A stretch of 64,000 bases of DNA, from contig NYTH01000041.1 in the NCBI GenBank assembly GCA_002683405.1, positions 1-64,000 on the forward strand, in the 5' to 3' direction. Position 1 is the first letter of the stretch, and every line of letters starts with the position of its first letter. Both the position numbers and the translations under genes were made by a program. Below the pieces are notes generated by a model that ran no database searches, was not told where the DNA came from, and saw only the letters and a program-made list of their open reading frames with translations. This DNA comes from Salinisphaeraceae bacterium. GTDB lineage: Bacteria > Pseudomonadota > Gammaproteobacteria > Nevskiales > Salinisphaeraceae. Positions 9,908-19,655 of this stretch are shown here, piece after piece.

Positions 9908-10380
9908 GATCGCGAGACGGGCTGCGCGTCGGCCGCAAACTGTGTCGGGCCGGCCAGGCGCAACCGCGCCCGCAGTTGCCGATGTTGCTCGCTGTCGAGC
10001 GCATCGACAGGCAGGTAGAGCGCCGCCGTGCGCCGGGTCCGAGATATGCGCAGCATGAGAATGACCAGGCGGGCGCTTACCACGGTGGTCGGCAAGAGCC
10101 GCCCCTCGTCGCGCTGACCATCCTGCCGGTCGACGCGCCAGCTGCCGTCAGGCCGGCAGACCAGGCCCACGACGGAACTCGCGCGGCCAAGGCTCACGCT
10201 GCGCCGCGCGTACAGGAATGAGGCGGCAATGGGGATGAGCAGCAGCGCAGGCCAGATGAATCGAGGCGTGAATGCAAGCGCCCCGGCGGCCGTCAGGGCA
10301 TGCAGCAGAGTATTCGCCCAGGCGAGCTGTCGAGACGGTCTAAGGCGCAATTCCAGCCTTTCGAGTCGCCCGGCGGTCAT
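9904..10380 (-). CDS. ygfX: YgfX (CptA) family inner-membrane protein
   Basis: A 158-residue protein with two adjacent hydrophobic segments at about residues 22-57 and a soluble C-terminal part, as in the YgfX/CptA family. In E. coli, ygfX is paired with sdhE (ygfY) and has been described as a toxin acting on MreB and FtsZ. Here too it lies 3 bases after sdhE. Sequence similarity is weak, as is usual in this family, so the call rests mainly on topology and context. Confidence 0.72.
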   Translation of the reverse strand: MTAGRLERLELRLRPSRQLAWANTLLHALTAAGALAFTPRFIWPALLLIPIAASFLYARRSVSLGRASSVVGLVCRPDGSWRVDRQDGQRDEGRLLPTTVVSARLVILMLRISRTRRTAALYLPVDALDSEQHRQLRARLRLAGPTQFAADAQPVSRS

Positions 10381-10383
10381 TCG

Positions 10384-10638
10384 CTACCCGACCGACTGGA
10401 ACCGTTGGAGGCGTTCGACCAGCCCACGCCCCACGCCGGGCGGCGGCGGCAGACGATCAAGCAGCACGGCGTGCAGCTCCGGGTCCTCCAGCTCGAGCAG
10501 AGCCCGGAATTCGCCGGCTTGCGCGGCGGAAAGATCGTCATAGCCCGAGGCCAGAAAGGCTTCGAGCAGCACGTCCAGTTCTTTCATGCCGCGGCGGCAG
10601 AGCCAGCGCAGCCGACGCGCCTCGCGATCATCGCTCAT
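10384..10638 (-). CDS. sdhE: FAD assembly factor SdhE
   Basis: Small protein of 84 residues that promotes covalent flavinylation of the SdhA subunit. The diagnostic RGxxE motif appears in RRGMKELD at about residues 14-21, and the rest is the expected helical bundle with a conserved L..PDPEL-like segment (here LEDPEL). The start at 10638 places the protein 4 bases after the sdhB stop and matches family length. It lies between sdhB and ygfX. Confidence 0.93.
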   Translation of the reverse strand: MSDDREARRLRWLCRRGMKELDVLLEAFLASGYDDLSAAQAGEFRALLELEDPELHAVLLDRLPPPPGVGRGLVERLQRFQSVG

Positions 10639-10642
10639 TCGG

Positions 10643-11422
10643 TCAGCCGCGGCGCTCGAGCAGCATCTTCTTGGTTTCCGCAATCGCCTTGGCCGGGTTC
10701 AGGTCCTTCGGACAGGTATTGGTGCAGTTCATGATCGTGTGGCAGCGATACAGCTTGAACGGATCCTCAAGCATGTCCAGGCGTTCGCCCGTGCGCTCGT
10801 CACGCGAATCTGCCAGCCAGCGATAGGCCTGCAGGAGAATGGCCGGACCGAGATAGCGATCCGGATTCCACCAGTAGCTCGGGCAGGACGTGGAACAGCA
10901 GGCGCACAGGATGCACTCGTACAGCCCGTCCAGGTGCTTGCGATCTTCCGGCGTCTGCAGGCGCTCACGGGTCGGGGCCGGCGTGTCGGTCTTGATCCAC
11001 GGCTCAATCGACGCGTACTGGGCATAGAAGTGGGTCAGGTCCGGTACCAGATCCTTGACGACCGGCATATGCGGCAGCGGGTAGACCTTCACGTCGCCCT
11101 TGACTTCGTCGATGCCCTTGGTACAGGCCAGCGTATTGGTGCCGTCGATGTTGAATGCACAGGAACCGCAGATGCCCTCCCGGCAGGAACGTCGGAAGGT
11201 CAGGCTGGGATCGACTTCGTTCTTGATCTTGATCAGCGCGTCGAGAACCATGGGCCCGCAGCTGTCCAGGTCGATGTCGTAGCTGTCCATGCGCGGGTTC
11301 TCGCCGGAATCCGGGTCCCAGCGGTACACGCGAAAGGTCTTCAGATTCTTGGGGTTGCCCTCGGCAGGAAAATGCTTGCCGTTGGTGACCCGGGAATTCT
11401 TGGGAAGGCGAAATTCAGCCAT
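10643..11422 (-). CDS. sdhB: Succinate dehydrogenase iron-sulfur subunit
   Basis: Electron-transfer subunit of complex II, 259 residues. The three cluster-binding regions are visible: CREGICGSC with a downstream Cys for the 2Fe-2S centre, [11 protein letters not shown] for 4Fe-4S, and [12 protein letters not shown] contributing to the 3Fe-4S centre. It passes electrons from SdhA flavin to quinone at the SdhC/SdhD membrane anchor. It follows sdhA by 61 bases and precedes sdhE. Confidence 0.98.
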   Translation of the reverse strand: MAEFRLPKNSRVTNGKHFPAEGNPKNLKTFRVYRWDPDSGENPRMDSYDIDLDSCGPMVLDALIKIKNEVDPSLTFRRSCREGICGSCAFNIDGTNTLACTKGIDEVKGDVKVYPLPHMPVVKDLVPDLTHFYAQYASIEPWIKTDTPAPTRERLQTPEDRKHLDGLYECILCACCSTSCPSYWWNPDRYLGPAILLQAYRWLADSRDERTGERLDMLEDPFKLYRCHTIMNCTNTCPKDLNPAKAIAETKKMLLERRG

Positions 11423-11483
11423 GTTGGTTGCTCCGTAGCAAAAGGATCGAGCGGTATCGAAGGCGCGAGCGCCCCACCCGGTC

Positions 11484-13274
11484 CTAGTAAACCCGCTTCT
11501 TGGGGGGCACGGTTTCCATTTCGTCGGTCATCGTGTCCATGTGAACGGGCCGGTAATCCAGCTTGATATCGGTTGCTGCCGTGCGCCAGGCCAGCGTGTG
11601 CTTCATCCACTCGTCGTCGTCGCGGTCCGGATAGTCCTCGCGAGCGTGGGCGCCGCGGCTTTCCTTGCGATTTTCGGCCGAGGTAAGAGTCACCAGGGCC
11701 TGGCCCAGCAGATTGTCCAGCTCGAAGGTTTCCACCAGATCGGAATTCCAGACCATGGACCGATCAGACACGCCGACATCGCCGAAGCTGTCGACCACCT
11801 CCTTGAGCTTGGTGACGCCTTCGGAGAGCGTGTCACCCGTGCGGAACACGGCCGCGTAGTTCTGCATGGTCCGCTGCATACGGTCACGGATACCGGCCGT
11901 GGGCGTCGACCCCTTGGCGTGCCGCAGATGATCAAAGCGGTTGAGCATGAAATCGTCGGCGTCGGCCTTCAGGCTCTTGTGGGTCGCACCCGGTTTGACT
12001 ACGTCGGCGCAATGCTTGGCCGCGGCGCGACCGAAGACCACCAGATCGAGCAGCGAGTTCGATCCCAGGCGATTGGCGCCATGCACGGATACGCACGCCG
12101 CCTCGCCGATGGCCATGAGCCCGGGGACAACTGCATCAGGGTCGCCGTCCTTGAGGGTCAGCACCTCGCCCTTGTAGTTCGCCGGAATGCCGCCCATGTT
12201 GTAGTGCACGGTGGGCAGCACCGGGATGGGCGACTTCGTGACGTCCACCCCCGAGAAGATACGGGCGGTTTCCGCAATGCCCGGTAGCCGCTCGTGGATG
12301 ACTTCGCCGCCCAGATGCTCGAGATGCAGGTGGATGTGATCCTTGTCCTGCCCGACACCGCGACCCTCGCGGATTTCGATCGTCATCGAGCGCGAAACCA
12401 CATCGCGGGACGCCAGATCCTTGGCGTTGGGCGCGTAGCGCTCCATGAAGCGCTCGCCTTCGGAGTTGGTCAGGTAACCGCCCTCACCGCGCACGCCTTC
12501 CGTGATCAGGCAGCCCGCGCCGTAAATGCCGGTGGGATGAAACTGCACGAACTCCATATCCTGCAGCGGCAGCCCGGCGCGCAGCACCATGCCCCCGCCA
12601 TCACCGGTACAGGTGTGGGCCGAGGTGCAGGAGAAATAGGCGCGGCCGTAGCCCCCGGTGGCCAGAATGACCTGATGCGCCCGGAAGCGGTGCAGCGTGC
12701 CTTCCGACAGATCCCAGGCCCAGACGCCGCGGCAAACGCCTTCGTCGTCCATGATCAGGTCGAGGGCGAAATACTCGATGAAGAATTCAGCCTGGTATTT
12801 AAGCGCCTGCTGATAGAGCGCATGAAGCATGGCGTGACCGGTCCGGTCGGCCGCCGCACAGGTGCGCTGCGCGGTGCCCTCGCCGTAGTGTGTCGTCATG
12901 CCGCCGAAGGGGCGCTGGTAGATCTTGCCCTCCTCGGTACGCGAGAACGGCACGCCGTCATGCTCTAGCTCGATGACCGAGGGCACCGCCTCACGGCACA
13001 TGTACTCGATGGCGTCCTGATCGCCCAGCCAGTCCGACCCCTTGACGGTGTCGTACATGTGCCAGCGCCAGTCGTCATCCCCCATGTTGCCCAGTGACGC
13101 CGAGATGCCGCCCTGCGCAGCCACCGTGTGGCTTCTGGTCGGGAAAACCTTGGTGATACAGGCGGTGGACAACCCCTCTTCCGCAAGACCCCGAGTGGCG
13201 CGCAGGCCCGCGCCACCGGCGCCCACCACGACCACGTCGTGCCGATGTTCCTGAATCTTGTAGGACTGGCTCAT
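11484..13274 (-). CDS. sdhA: Succinate dehydrogenase flavoprotein subunit
   Basis: Catalytic subunit of complex II, 596 residues, converting succinate to fumarate. The flavin-binding motif [10 protein letters not shown] is at about residues 15-24, the covalent-FAD histidine lies in the SHTVAAQGG segment, and the active-site HPTGIYG and arginine-containing SRD/SRS segments are present. The start at 13274 is chosen because its ATG overlaps the sdhD stop by 4 bases; longer readings enter sdhD in another frame. Flavinylation probably depends on sdhE two genes downstream. Confidence 0.98.
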   Translation of the reverse strand: MSQSYKIQEHRHDVVVVGAGGAGLRATRGLAEEGLSTACITKVFPTRSHTVAAQGGISASLGNMGDDDWRWHMYDTVKGSDWLGDQDAIEYMCREAVPSVIELEHDGVPFSRTEEGKIYQRPFGGMTTHYGEGTAQRTCAAADRTGHAMLHALYQQALKYQAEFFIEYFALDLIMDDEGVCRGVWAWDLSEGTLHRFRAHQVILATGGYGRAYFSCTSAHTCTGDGGGMVLRAGLPLQDMEFVQFHPTGIYGAGCLITEGVRGEGGYLTNSEGERFMERYAPNAKDLASRDVVSRSMTIEIREGRGVGQDKDHIHLHLEHLGGEVIHERLPGIAETARIFSGVDVTKSPIPVLPTVHYNMGGIPANYKGEVLTLKDGDPDAVVPGLMAIGEAACVSVHGANRLGSNSLLDLVVFGRAAAKHCADVVKPGATHKSLKADADDFMLNRFDHLRHAKGSTPTAGIRDRMQRTMQNYAAVFRTGDTLSEGVTKLKEVVDSFGDVGVSDRSMVWNSDLVETFELDNLLGQALVTLTSAENRKESRGAHAREDYPDRDDDEWMKHTLAWRTAATDIKLDYRPVHMDTMTDEMETVPPKKRVY

Positions 13275-13657
13275 CGGCCGCCTCCCAGAGCAATGTAAAG
13301 CACAGAAAAGATGGCGCCCGCGGCAAGCAGGATATTTGCGAACTGCAGCGCCAGTAGCGTGAACAGCTTCAGCCCCTCGTGATGCACGTAATCCTCGACG
13401 ACCACCTGCAGACCCAGCTGTGAGTGGTAGAACACGGCCGCCATGTAGAGCACCAGCAGCACAGCGCTCACCGGTGACGCGATCCAGACGATCATGGCGT
13501 CGCCGCCGCTGCCCGCCTGCGCGGCAATCGAAAAGACAAACCAGAACGTCAGCGGCACCAGCGCCACGGCGGACACGCGCTGCGCCCACCAGTGTCCGAC
13601 ACCGTCCTTGGCCGAGCCGAGGCCGCGGGCACGCGCGAGAGGAGATTGAATGCTCAT
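13271..13657 (-). CDS. sdhD: Succinate dehydrogenase membrane anchor SdhD
   Basis: A 128-residue protein with three hydrophobic segments (about residues 29-47, 53-75 and 98-124). The family motif appears as [17 protein letters not shown], which contributes to haem b and quinone binding. It is followed by sdhA with an ATGA overlap and preceded by sdhC. Confidence 0.94.
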   Translation of the reverse strand: MSIQSPLARARGLGSAKDGVGHWWAQRVSAVALVPLTFWFVFSIAAQAGSGGDAMIVWIASPVSAVLLVLYMAAVFYHSQLGLQVVVEDYVHHEGLKLFTLLALQFANILLAAGAIFSVLYIALGGGR

Positions 13658-13737
13658 GTCAGAATTGCTCCGTGACTGGCCGGCGCCATTCCGGCCGGCC
13701 TGATCGGTTGACGGGCGCGAACGAGGGCGCGCGTCAT

Positions 13738-14121
13738 CTAGAAAATGGCGACCACCCAGGCGACCACCGTCAGCAGCGCCGCAGCGGCCGCCGTGATATA
13801 GCCCGAGAGATAGGCGGTTTCTATATCCAGCCCCATCCCGGCGTCCCAGAACAGATGCCGTATGCCGTTACACAGGTGATAGAAGAGCGCAAAGCTCCAG
13901 CCGAACATCAGAACCAGGCCGTACCAGGCGGACACCACGCCGTGCACGGCTTCGAAACTGCTGCCTCCCAGCGCCGCGCTGATCAACCAGATGGCCAGCA
14001 CCGCGCTGCCCATGGACAGCAGCACACCCGTTATCCGGTGCGCGATTGACATGATCGACGTCAACTGCGGCTTGTAGATGAACAGATGCGGTGAGAGGGG
14101 TCGGTTGCTACTGGTCGACAT
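13738..14121 (-). CDS. sdhC: Succinate dehydrogenase cytochrome b556 subunit
   Basis: A 127-residue membrane anchor with three hydrophobic segments. It carries the family signatures SPHLFIYKP near the N-terminus, SIAHRITG (quinone-site Ser and Arg) and HLCNGIRHLFWD containing the likely haem ligand His. It is the first gene of the sdhCDAB run; 136 bases separate it from the SDHAF4-type gene upstream, leaving room for a promoter. Confidence 0.95.
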   Translation of the reverse strand: MSTSSNRPLSPHLFIYKPQLTSIMSIAHRITGVLLSMGSAVLAIWLISAALGGSSFEAVHGVVSAWYGLVLMFGWSFALFYHLCNGIRHLFWDAGMGLDIETAYLSGYITAAAAALLTVVAWVVAIF

Positions 14122-14257
14122 GCAGATTTCTCCCGGCCGCGTCTATCGCCGCGGCTGAACTTGTTCTGGTTAATGGCCACCGATCATCAGGGTTGGCGGC
14201 ATTCGCGTCCCGGCTCACGGGCCACCGCAGAAGCGCGGCCGGACCATGACCAGCACC

Positions 14258-14449
14258 CTAGAAATCTATACAGCGGCCCTGCTTTTCCCAATCCCCATAC
14301 CGGGTAGGCTCCGGGCCCTTCGGGCCACCGAATTCCTTACGCCGAACGGAGGTATCTTGCCGCTTATCCACAGCATCGTCGATCGAGACGTCCTGCTCGC
14401 CGGGATGCGAAGATTCTGATTGATTCCGGGGGTTGTCTGATGCGCTCAT
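14258..14449 (-). CDS. SDHAF4-type succinate dehydrogenase assembly protein (DUF1674)
   Basis: A 63-residue protein whose C-terminus reads GGPKGPEPTRYGDWEKQGRC, followed by IDF. This is the DUF1674 signature shared with the mitochondrial complex II assembly factor SDHAF4, which binds free flavinylated SdhA and protects it before SdhB joins. The N-terminal 35 residues are polar and probably disordered, also usual for the family. It sits 136 bases upstream of sdhC on the same strand, strong contextual support. Function is inferred from the mitochondrial protein. Confidence 0.88.
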   Translation of the reverse strand: MSASDNPRNQSESSHPGEQDVSIDDAVDKRQDTSVRRKEFGGPKGPEPTRYGDWEKQGRCIDF

Positions 14450-14580
14450 GACACCTAAATACTACCCTCTGCCCGGCGGTCTAGGCAATATGAACAGTAG
14501 CTATACACACCGCGCCAGCCGCCGGGTCACCGACCGGCCAGACGCCGGAATTCGCCTTGCAAGACGCTTAACTCAACAAC

Positions 14581-15432
14581 ATGACGCATAGTTCAGGCCC
14601 TGACTCCTATCAGTTCGTCAGCCTTTCGGGCGCGGATGCCGCGGCCTTTCTGCACGGGCAACTCACGGTCGACATACAGTCAATGATTTCGGGCGACGTT
14701 CGGCGCACCGCCTGGTGCGACGCATCCGGGCGAGTGCTGGCTATCGTCCATCTGGTCCGTGACGCCGACCGATTCATTCTGAAGCTGCCGGGTGATCTGG
14801 CGGAGGGTCTGCTCAAGCGCCTTCGCATGTTCATTCTCCGGGCCAGCGTCGTCGTAGAGCCGTTGCCGGACTGGCGTCATGCCTGCTGGCCGGCGGGCAG
14901 GACGCCCGACGCCGCAGCCCTGAAGGCGTCCGAAATGGTGGGGTTCTGCTGGCCCGAGGCCTCGCACACGGAAATCTGGGGCCCGGAAGCCTCGGTAAAC
15001 CGCTGGGCGGCGGCCAATGCGCTACCGCTCGAGCCGGAATCGGACCTGCGCATAAACGCGGGTCACCCCTGGGTGACCGGCCCGGTATCCGGACTGTACC
15101 AGCCGCAGATGTTGAATTTGCACTGGCTGGGCGGCGTGGACTTTCGCAAGGGCTGCTACCCCGGCCAGGAAGTGGTTGCCCGCCTGCAGTACCGCGGCAA
15201 GCTCAAGCGGCGCCTGTACCGCGTGAGCAGCGCCGCGAACGTCGACTTGCAGGCCGGTGACTTGATCGAAGCCGACGGCAAGCCCGTGGGTCGGATACTC
15301 GAAGCGGCACGCAACGAGGCAGATGATCGACTGTTCGCCACCGCCGTACTCGGCACGACCGTCGACAGCCCGCTGTCCTGTCGTCATGCCGAACTGAACA
15401 AGGCTCAGCTGCCGTATCCGACAGCGGCCTGA
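14581..15432 (+). CDS. ygfZ: Folate-binding protein YgfZ
   Basis: A 283-residue member of the YgfZ/GcvT-like family that supports repair or assembly of iron-sulfur proteins with tetrahydrofolate. The signature KGCYPGQEVVARLQYRGKLKR matches the conserved motif containing the functional Cys. It is divergent from the SDHAF4-type gene, so an Fe-S maintenance gene adjoins the succinate dehydrogenase locus, as in E. coli where ygfZ neighbours sdhE/ygfX. Its end is 6 bases from the convergent lysS stop. Confidence 0.92.
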   Translation: MTHSSGPDSYQFVSLSGADAAAFLHGQLTVDIQSMISGDVRRTAWCDASGRVLAIVHLVRDADRFILKLPGDLAEGLLKRLRMFILRASVVVEPLPDWRHACWPAGRTPDAAALKASEMVGFCWPEASHTEIWGPEASVNRWAAANALPLEPESDLRINAGHPWVTGPVSGLYQPQMLNLHWLGGVDFRKGCYPGQEVVARLQYRGKLKRRLYRVSSAANVDLQAGDLIEADGKPVGRILEAARNEADDRLFATAVLGTTVDSPLSCRHAELNKAQLPYPTAA

Positions 15433-15438
15433 GGGCGT

Positions 15439-16944
15439 TCAATCGTCCTGCGCCCGAGTCGCACGCGGTCGCAGTTGCGGGAACAGCAGCACATCGCGGA
15501 TCGCCTGGCGGCCGGTCAGGAGCATTAACAGGCGGTCTATACCGATCCCGGCTCCGGCTGTGGGCGGCAAGCCGTATTCCAGTGCCTCGACGTAATCGGC
15601 GTCGAAATACATGGCCTCATCATCGCCGGCTTCCTTGGCCGCCACCTGCTCCCGGAATCGTTCCGCCTGATCTTCGGGATCGTTCAACTCGGAAAAGCCG
15701 TTGGCTATTTCACGGCCACCGATGAAAAGCTCGAAACGTTCGGTGATGAACGGATCGTCATCTCTTCTGCGAGCCAAAGGCGATACTTCCGCAGGATAAT
15801 CAACAACAAACGTCGGCTTCTTGAGATTCGGCTCGACCGTCTTCTCGAAAATCTCCGTCAGTATTTTACCGGCGCCCCAGGCCGGCTGCACGGCGACACC
15901 CACCGACTCGGCGAGGGTCGTAAGCGCGGCGACATCGCGCGTCTGCCCGGCGTCGACCGAAGCATTATGGGCACAAACGGCGTCGGCCACCGTGATCCGC
16001 TCGAACGGTGCATCAAGCGTCAAAGCAGGGTCGAGCCCGGGCTTGATCCTGGCGTCATCACGAATAGCCTGAAACAGATCCTCGATCAGCGCCATCAGAT
16101 CATCATGCCGCGCGTAGGCCTGATAGAACTCCAGCATGGTGAATTCGGGATTGTGCCGTGTGGAGAGCCCCTCGTTGCGAAAATTCCGGTTCAGCTCATA
16201 GACGCGATCCATGCCGCCGACCACCAGGCGCTTGAGATACAGCTCCGGCGCAATACGCAGGTAGAAATCATGATCGAGCGCGTTGTAGTGCGTGCGAAAG
16301 GGCCGGGCCGCCGCGCCACCCGGCATCGCCTGAAGCATGGGCGTTTCGACTTCCTGGAAGCCCCGCTCGTCGAAATAGTTTCGAATTACCGAGAGCAGTC
16401 GGCTTCTTGCAGCAAATACCTCACGTGATTCCTCATTCATGAGCAAATCAAGATAACGCTGCCGGTAGCGAGACTCGGTATCGGTCAGCCCATGCCATTT
16501 CTCCGGCAGTGGCCGCAGCGATTTCGTCAATGGCCGCAAGCGCGTCGTACGCACCGAGAGCTCGCCCGTTTTCGTGCGCATCAAGCCCCCGGTTGCGCCG
16601 ACGATATCGCCCACGTCCAGACTCTTGAATCGCTTGTAGACCTCTTCACCCACCGCGTCGCGCTGAACGAAAAGCTGGATACGCCCTGTCCGGTCCTGCA
16701 GCTGGGCAAAGCTGGCCTTGCCCATCACGCGCTTGGCCATCAGGCGACCGGCCACGGCTACCTCATTCATCGAGTCCAGCGCTTCGTCTTCCAGACCGTC
16801 ACACTGCGCCTGGAGCGAGGCTGCCGTGGCATCGGGCCGGAAATCATTGGGGAACGCCGGCCCGGCGGCCCGCCAGTCCTCCAGTTTCTGACGGCGCCGG
16901 GCGATCAGGCGATGTTCGTCTTCAGCGTCGGCTTGGTCGGTCAT
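15439..16944 (-). CDS. lysS: Lysyl-tRNA synthetase, class II
   Basis: Charges tRNA-Lys with lysine. The 501-residue protein has an N-terminal OB-fold anticodon-binding domain (about residues 60-150) and the class II core. Motif 2 is visible as [20 protein letters not shown] and motif 3 as [15 protein letters not shown]. The ATG overlaps the prfB stop by 4 bases; prfB-lysS coupling is conserved in gammaproteobacteria. Confidence 0.98.
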   Translation of the reverse strand: MTDQADAEDEHRLIARRRQKLEDWRAAGPAFPNDFRPDATAASLQAQCDGLEDEALDSMNEVAVAGRLMAKRVMGKASFAQLQDRTGRIQLFVQRDAVGEEVYKRFKSLDVGDIVGATGGLMRTKTGELSVRTTRLRPLTKSLRPLPEKWHGLTDTESRYRQRYLDLLMNEESREVFAARSRLLSVIRNYFDERGFQEVETPMLQAMPGGAAARPFRTHYNALDHDFYLRIAPELYLKRLVVGGMDRVYELNRNFRNEGLSTRHNPEFTMLEFYQAYARHDDLMALIEDLFQAIRDDARIKPGLDPALTLDAPFERITVADAVCAHNASVDAGQTRDVAALTTLAESVGVAVQPAWGAGKILTEIFEKTVEPNLKKPTFVVDYPAEVSPLARRRDDDPFITERFELFIGGREIANGFSELNDPEDQAERFREQVAAKEAGDDEAMYFDADYVEALEYGLPPTAGAGIGIDRLLMLLTGRQAIRDVLLFPQLRPRATRAQDD

Positions 16945-18042
16945 GTCACACCCTGTTTCAGGCTTTCCTCGATAAACGGGTCAAGATCACCATCCAGCAC
17001 CGCCTGCGTGTTGCCGGTTTCGTAGCTGGTGCGCAAGTCCTTGATTCTCGATTGGTCAAGTACGTAGGAGCGAATCTGGCTGCCCCAGCCGATATCGGAT
17101 TTCTCGGCTTCGGTCGCCTGCGCCACGTCCCGGCGCTTCTGCATTTCCAGCTCGAACAGCTTGGCTCGCAGCTGCTTCATCGCTGTGGCCCGGTTCTTGT
17201 GCTGCGATCGGTCGTTCTGACACTGCACCACGATACCGCTCGGATTGTGCGTGATACGCACAGCCGATTCGGTTCGGTTGACGTGCTGTCCGCCCGCCCC
17301 ACTGGCGCGGTAGACATCGACCCGCAGATCAGACGGATCGATTTCCACCTCTATATCGTCATCAATCTCGGGCGAAACGAATATCGCGGCGAAAGACGTA
17401 TGTCGGCGGGCGCCGGAATCAAACGGCGACTTGCGGACCAGCCGGTGCACGCCCGTCTCCGTGCGCAGCCAGCCGTAGGCATAGCTGCCCTTCACCAGCA
17501 CCGTGGCGCTTTTCAGTCCGGCCACCTCTCCGGCCGACATTTCGATGATCTCTGTCTCGAAATCGTGCTTCTCGCACCAGCGCAGATACATGCGAAGCAG
17601 CATGTCGGCCCAGTCCTGCGCTTCCGTGCCGCCGGAGCCGGCCTGGACATCAAGAAAGGCGTTGTTGGCGTCGGCTTCACCTGAAAACATGCGCGCAAAT
17701 TCCAGTTTTTGCGCCAGTTTTTCAACGCCGTCCAACTCGCCGGCAATGTCTTCCAGTATGGAGGATTCGTCCTCGGCGTCTGCAAGCTCGAGCAGTTCGC
17801 CGGATTCCTCCAGCGTACGGCTCGCCTCGTCCAGGGGCTCAATGATTTCCTCAAGCCGAGCCTTTTCCTTGCTCAGTGACTGCGCCTTGTCGGAATCATT
17901 CGCCCACAAATCCGGATTTTCGAGCTCGCCGTTGATCTCGGCGAGCCTGTCGCTGCGTTCAGCGTAGTCAAAGATAGCCCCGCAGGTCGTCTATGCGACT
18001 CTGCAGGGCGTCCATGCGTGCCAGTAGTTGATGGGATTCCAT
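16941..18042 (-). CDS. prfB: Peptide chain release factor 2, with programmed +1 frameshift
   Basis: RF2 recognises UGA and UAA stop codons. The gene is split: 24 codons from the ATG at 18042 to an in-frame TGA at 17968-17970, then the +1 frame to the stop at 16941. Skipping one T gives a 366-residue protein. The slip site CTT-TGA-C follows a purine-rich GCGGGG stretch, as in E. coli prfB, where low RF2 favours the shift and gives autoregulation. The stop-recognition tripeptide SPF and the catalytic GGQ ([12 protein letters not shown]) are both present. lysS follows with a 4-base overlap. Confidence 0.97.
17966..17983 (-). promoter_or_regulatory. RF2 programmed +1 frameshift site
   Basis: On the minus strand the sequence GCGGGG, TAT, CTT, TGA, C encodes R-G-Y-L then stop in the zero frame and L-D-Y in the +1 frame. 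The upstream purine-rich element resembles the internal Shine-Dalgarno-like stimulator of known prfB sites. Both flanking readings match RF2, so the frameshift is functionally required rather than a sequencing error. Confidence 0.93.
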
Positions 18043-18160
18043 ATCGATTCGCTTTGAAGGAATGAACTCTTCCTCGGTCCGGGCGGCTCGTCCGCCGGGC
18101 GCGGGATTAGAACAAAGCCTTGCAGCAACAACAAGTCCGCAGCAGCTACGTGGCTTTACG

Positions 18161-18190
18161 TTGCGCATTCACCAACTTAGGCGCCATACT
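18161..18190 (+). promoter_or_regulatory. Possible promoter for the first OmpA gene
   Basis: TTGCGC and CATACT are separated by 18 bases in the 253-base gap between prfB and the first OmpA gene. This is a modest match to a sigma-70 promoter and would leave a leader of about 100 bases. No experimental or comparative support is available. Confidence 0.25.
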
Positions 18191-18295
18191 AGCGGCGCTG
18201 CACCGGTCAGCCGCACACACGGGACGAATCCGAGCGTCTTGTCTGCCGGTGTCCGGGGGAAGAGCAAAACCTGTATTCAAGGGAGTATTCTGCAC

Positions 18296-19465
18296 ATGTT
18301 AAACAAAACCAAGGCTTACGCGGGCCTCGCCGGCGCCGTGGGCCTGGCACTTTCTGCCAGCGCCGTTCAGGCCGCCGAACAGGACATGCGGTTTTACGTC
18401 GCACCGATGGCGAGCTACGGCTTCTTTGGCGACGACGCGACCGGCGGTCTCGAAGTCGATCTGGACGATCAGGTCGGCGGCACGCTGGCCATCGGCAAGC
18501 CGCTGGGCAGCATGGTCAACGTTGAGGCCTACGGCTTCATGTTTGACGGCGTCGAACTGGACGACAATTCCGGATTCGAGACCGACATCGAAGGCTTCGG
18601 TCTGGATTTCCTGCTCTTCCCCTTCCGCGACACGCTGCCGGTCTTCGGTATCTTCGGCGTGTCCGCCGGCGACTATGATCTGGACGCGGGGGGCGCGAGT
18701 ACGATCCTGACGCCTTCCACGGGTCAGACGATTGACGTCGATCGCTCCGGCGATGCCGACTTCATCGACCTGGGCGTGGGCTACATGTACCAGTTCGGCG
18801 GTTACGGCTTCGGGCTGCGCGGCGAGTACCGCTACCGTCAGGCCGACGTGGAAGTCGATGGCGCCAGCGACCTGGACTTCGATGATCACATCGTTTCTCT
18901 GGGTATCCACATTCCGCTAGGCAGCCCGCCTGCCGAGCCCGAGCCGCGCCCGAAAGCCGAGCCGGCCAAGGCCGCGCCGCCGCCTCCGCCGCCGCCCGAG
19001 CCGCGTGATAGCGATGACGATGGCGTGCTCGACAAGGACGACGAATGCCCGGGTACCCCCGCCGGCGTCGAAGTCGACGAAAGCGGCTGCCCTGTCGAAA
19101 AGGCTGCGCCCATCATCCTCAAGGGCGTGAACTTCGAGTTCAATTCCGACAAGCTCACCAGCGAAGCGGAAAACAGGCTCGATAACGTGGTCAACGCCCT
19201 CAAGGCCAGCCAGGACATCGAAATCCGGCTGGAAGGGCATACCGACAGCAAGGGCTCGGCTTCCTACAACCAGCGCCTGTCGCAGCAGCGCGCCGACGCC
19301 GTCAAGCGTTATCTCACGCAGCACGGCATCGACGCCAGCCGCATGACCACGCAGGGCTTCGGTGAGAGCCAGCCGATTGCGCCGAATACCAACCCCGACG
19401 GGTCGGACAATCCGGACGGCCGCGCCAAGAACCGGCGCACCGAGCTGGAAGTGACCGACCAGTAG
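18296..19465 (+). CDS. OmpA-family outer-membrane protein, paralog 1
   Basis: A 389-residue exported protein: signal peptide (about residues 1-26, ending VQA), an OmpA-like 8-strand beta-barrel domain (about 30-210), a proline-rich linker, one TSP3-type calcium-binding repeat (DSDDDGVLDKDDECPGTP), and a C-terminal OmpA peptidoglycan-binding domain with GVNFEFNSDKL, LEGHTDSKGS and RAKNRRTELEV. It should tether the outer membrane to peptidoglycan. The start at 18296 begins the signal peptide and is preceded by GGGAG. It is the first of three tandem paralogs and has its own terminator. Confidence 0.93.
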   Translation: MLNKTKAYAGLAGAVGLALSASAVQAAEQDMRFYVAPMASYGFFGDDATGGLEVDLDDQVGGTLAIGKPLGSMVNVEAYGFMFDGVELDDNSGFETDIEGFGLDFLLFPFRDTLPVFGIFGVSAGDYDLDAGGASTILTPSTGQTIDVDRSGDADFIDLGVGYMYQFGGYGFGLRGEYRYRQADVEVDGASDLDFDDHIVSLGIHIPLGSPPAEPEPRPKAEPAKAAPPPPPPPEPRDSDDDGVLDKDDECPGTPAGVEVDESGCPVEKAAPIILKGVNFEFNSDKLTSEAENRLDNVVNALKASQDIEIRLEGHTDSKGSASYNQRLSQQRADAVKRYLTQHGIDASRMTTQGFGESQPIAPNTNPDGSDNPDGRAKNRRTELEVTDQ

Positions 19466-19490
19466 TCCTTCAGGCTACACAGCCTTCTTC

Positions 19491-19522
19491 AAGCCCGGTC
19501 CTCGTGACCGGGCTTTTTTTTT
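19491..19522 (+). terminator. Intrinsic terminator of OmpA paralog 1
   Basis: AAGCCCGGTC and GACCGGGCTT form a perfect 10-bp stem with a 5-base loop, followed by an uninterrupted T-run. It lies 25 bases after the stop codon. Confidence 0.92.
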
Positions 19523-19556
19523 GACTTCGGCGCACGTCCGATCAAAGAAAAAGTCT

Positions 19557-19585
19557 TTGCCCGTCGGCATGTTCCATGCTAATTA
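19557..19585 (+). promoter_or_regulatory. Probable promoter of OmpA paralog 2
   Basis: TTGCCC, a 17-base spacer and TAATTA give a reasonable sigma-70 match between the terminator of paralog 1 and the start of paralog 2, leaving a leader of about 65 bases. Together with the terminator it suggests independent transcription. Confidence 0.4.
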
Positions 19586-19655
19586 TGTGCCGCGGCAGGC
19601 ATTCCGAGAGGATGCTCGCCCGGCCGAAAAACAACCAATTCAGGGAGACGAGACG

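Noticed and set aside
10643-11566. Plus-strand open frames of 200-330 codons opposite sdhB, sdhA and other core genes
   Set aside because: They are shadows of well-supported genes on the other strand, without signal, motif or ribosome binding site support.
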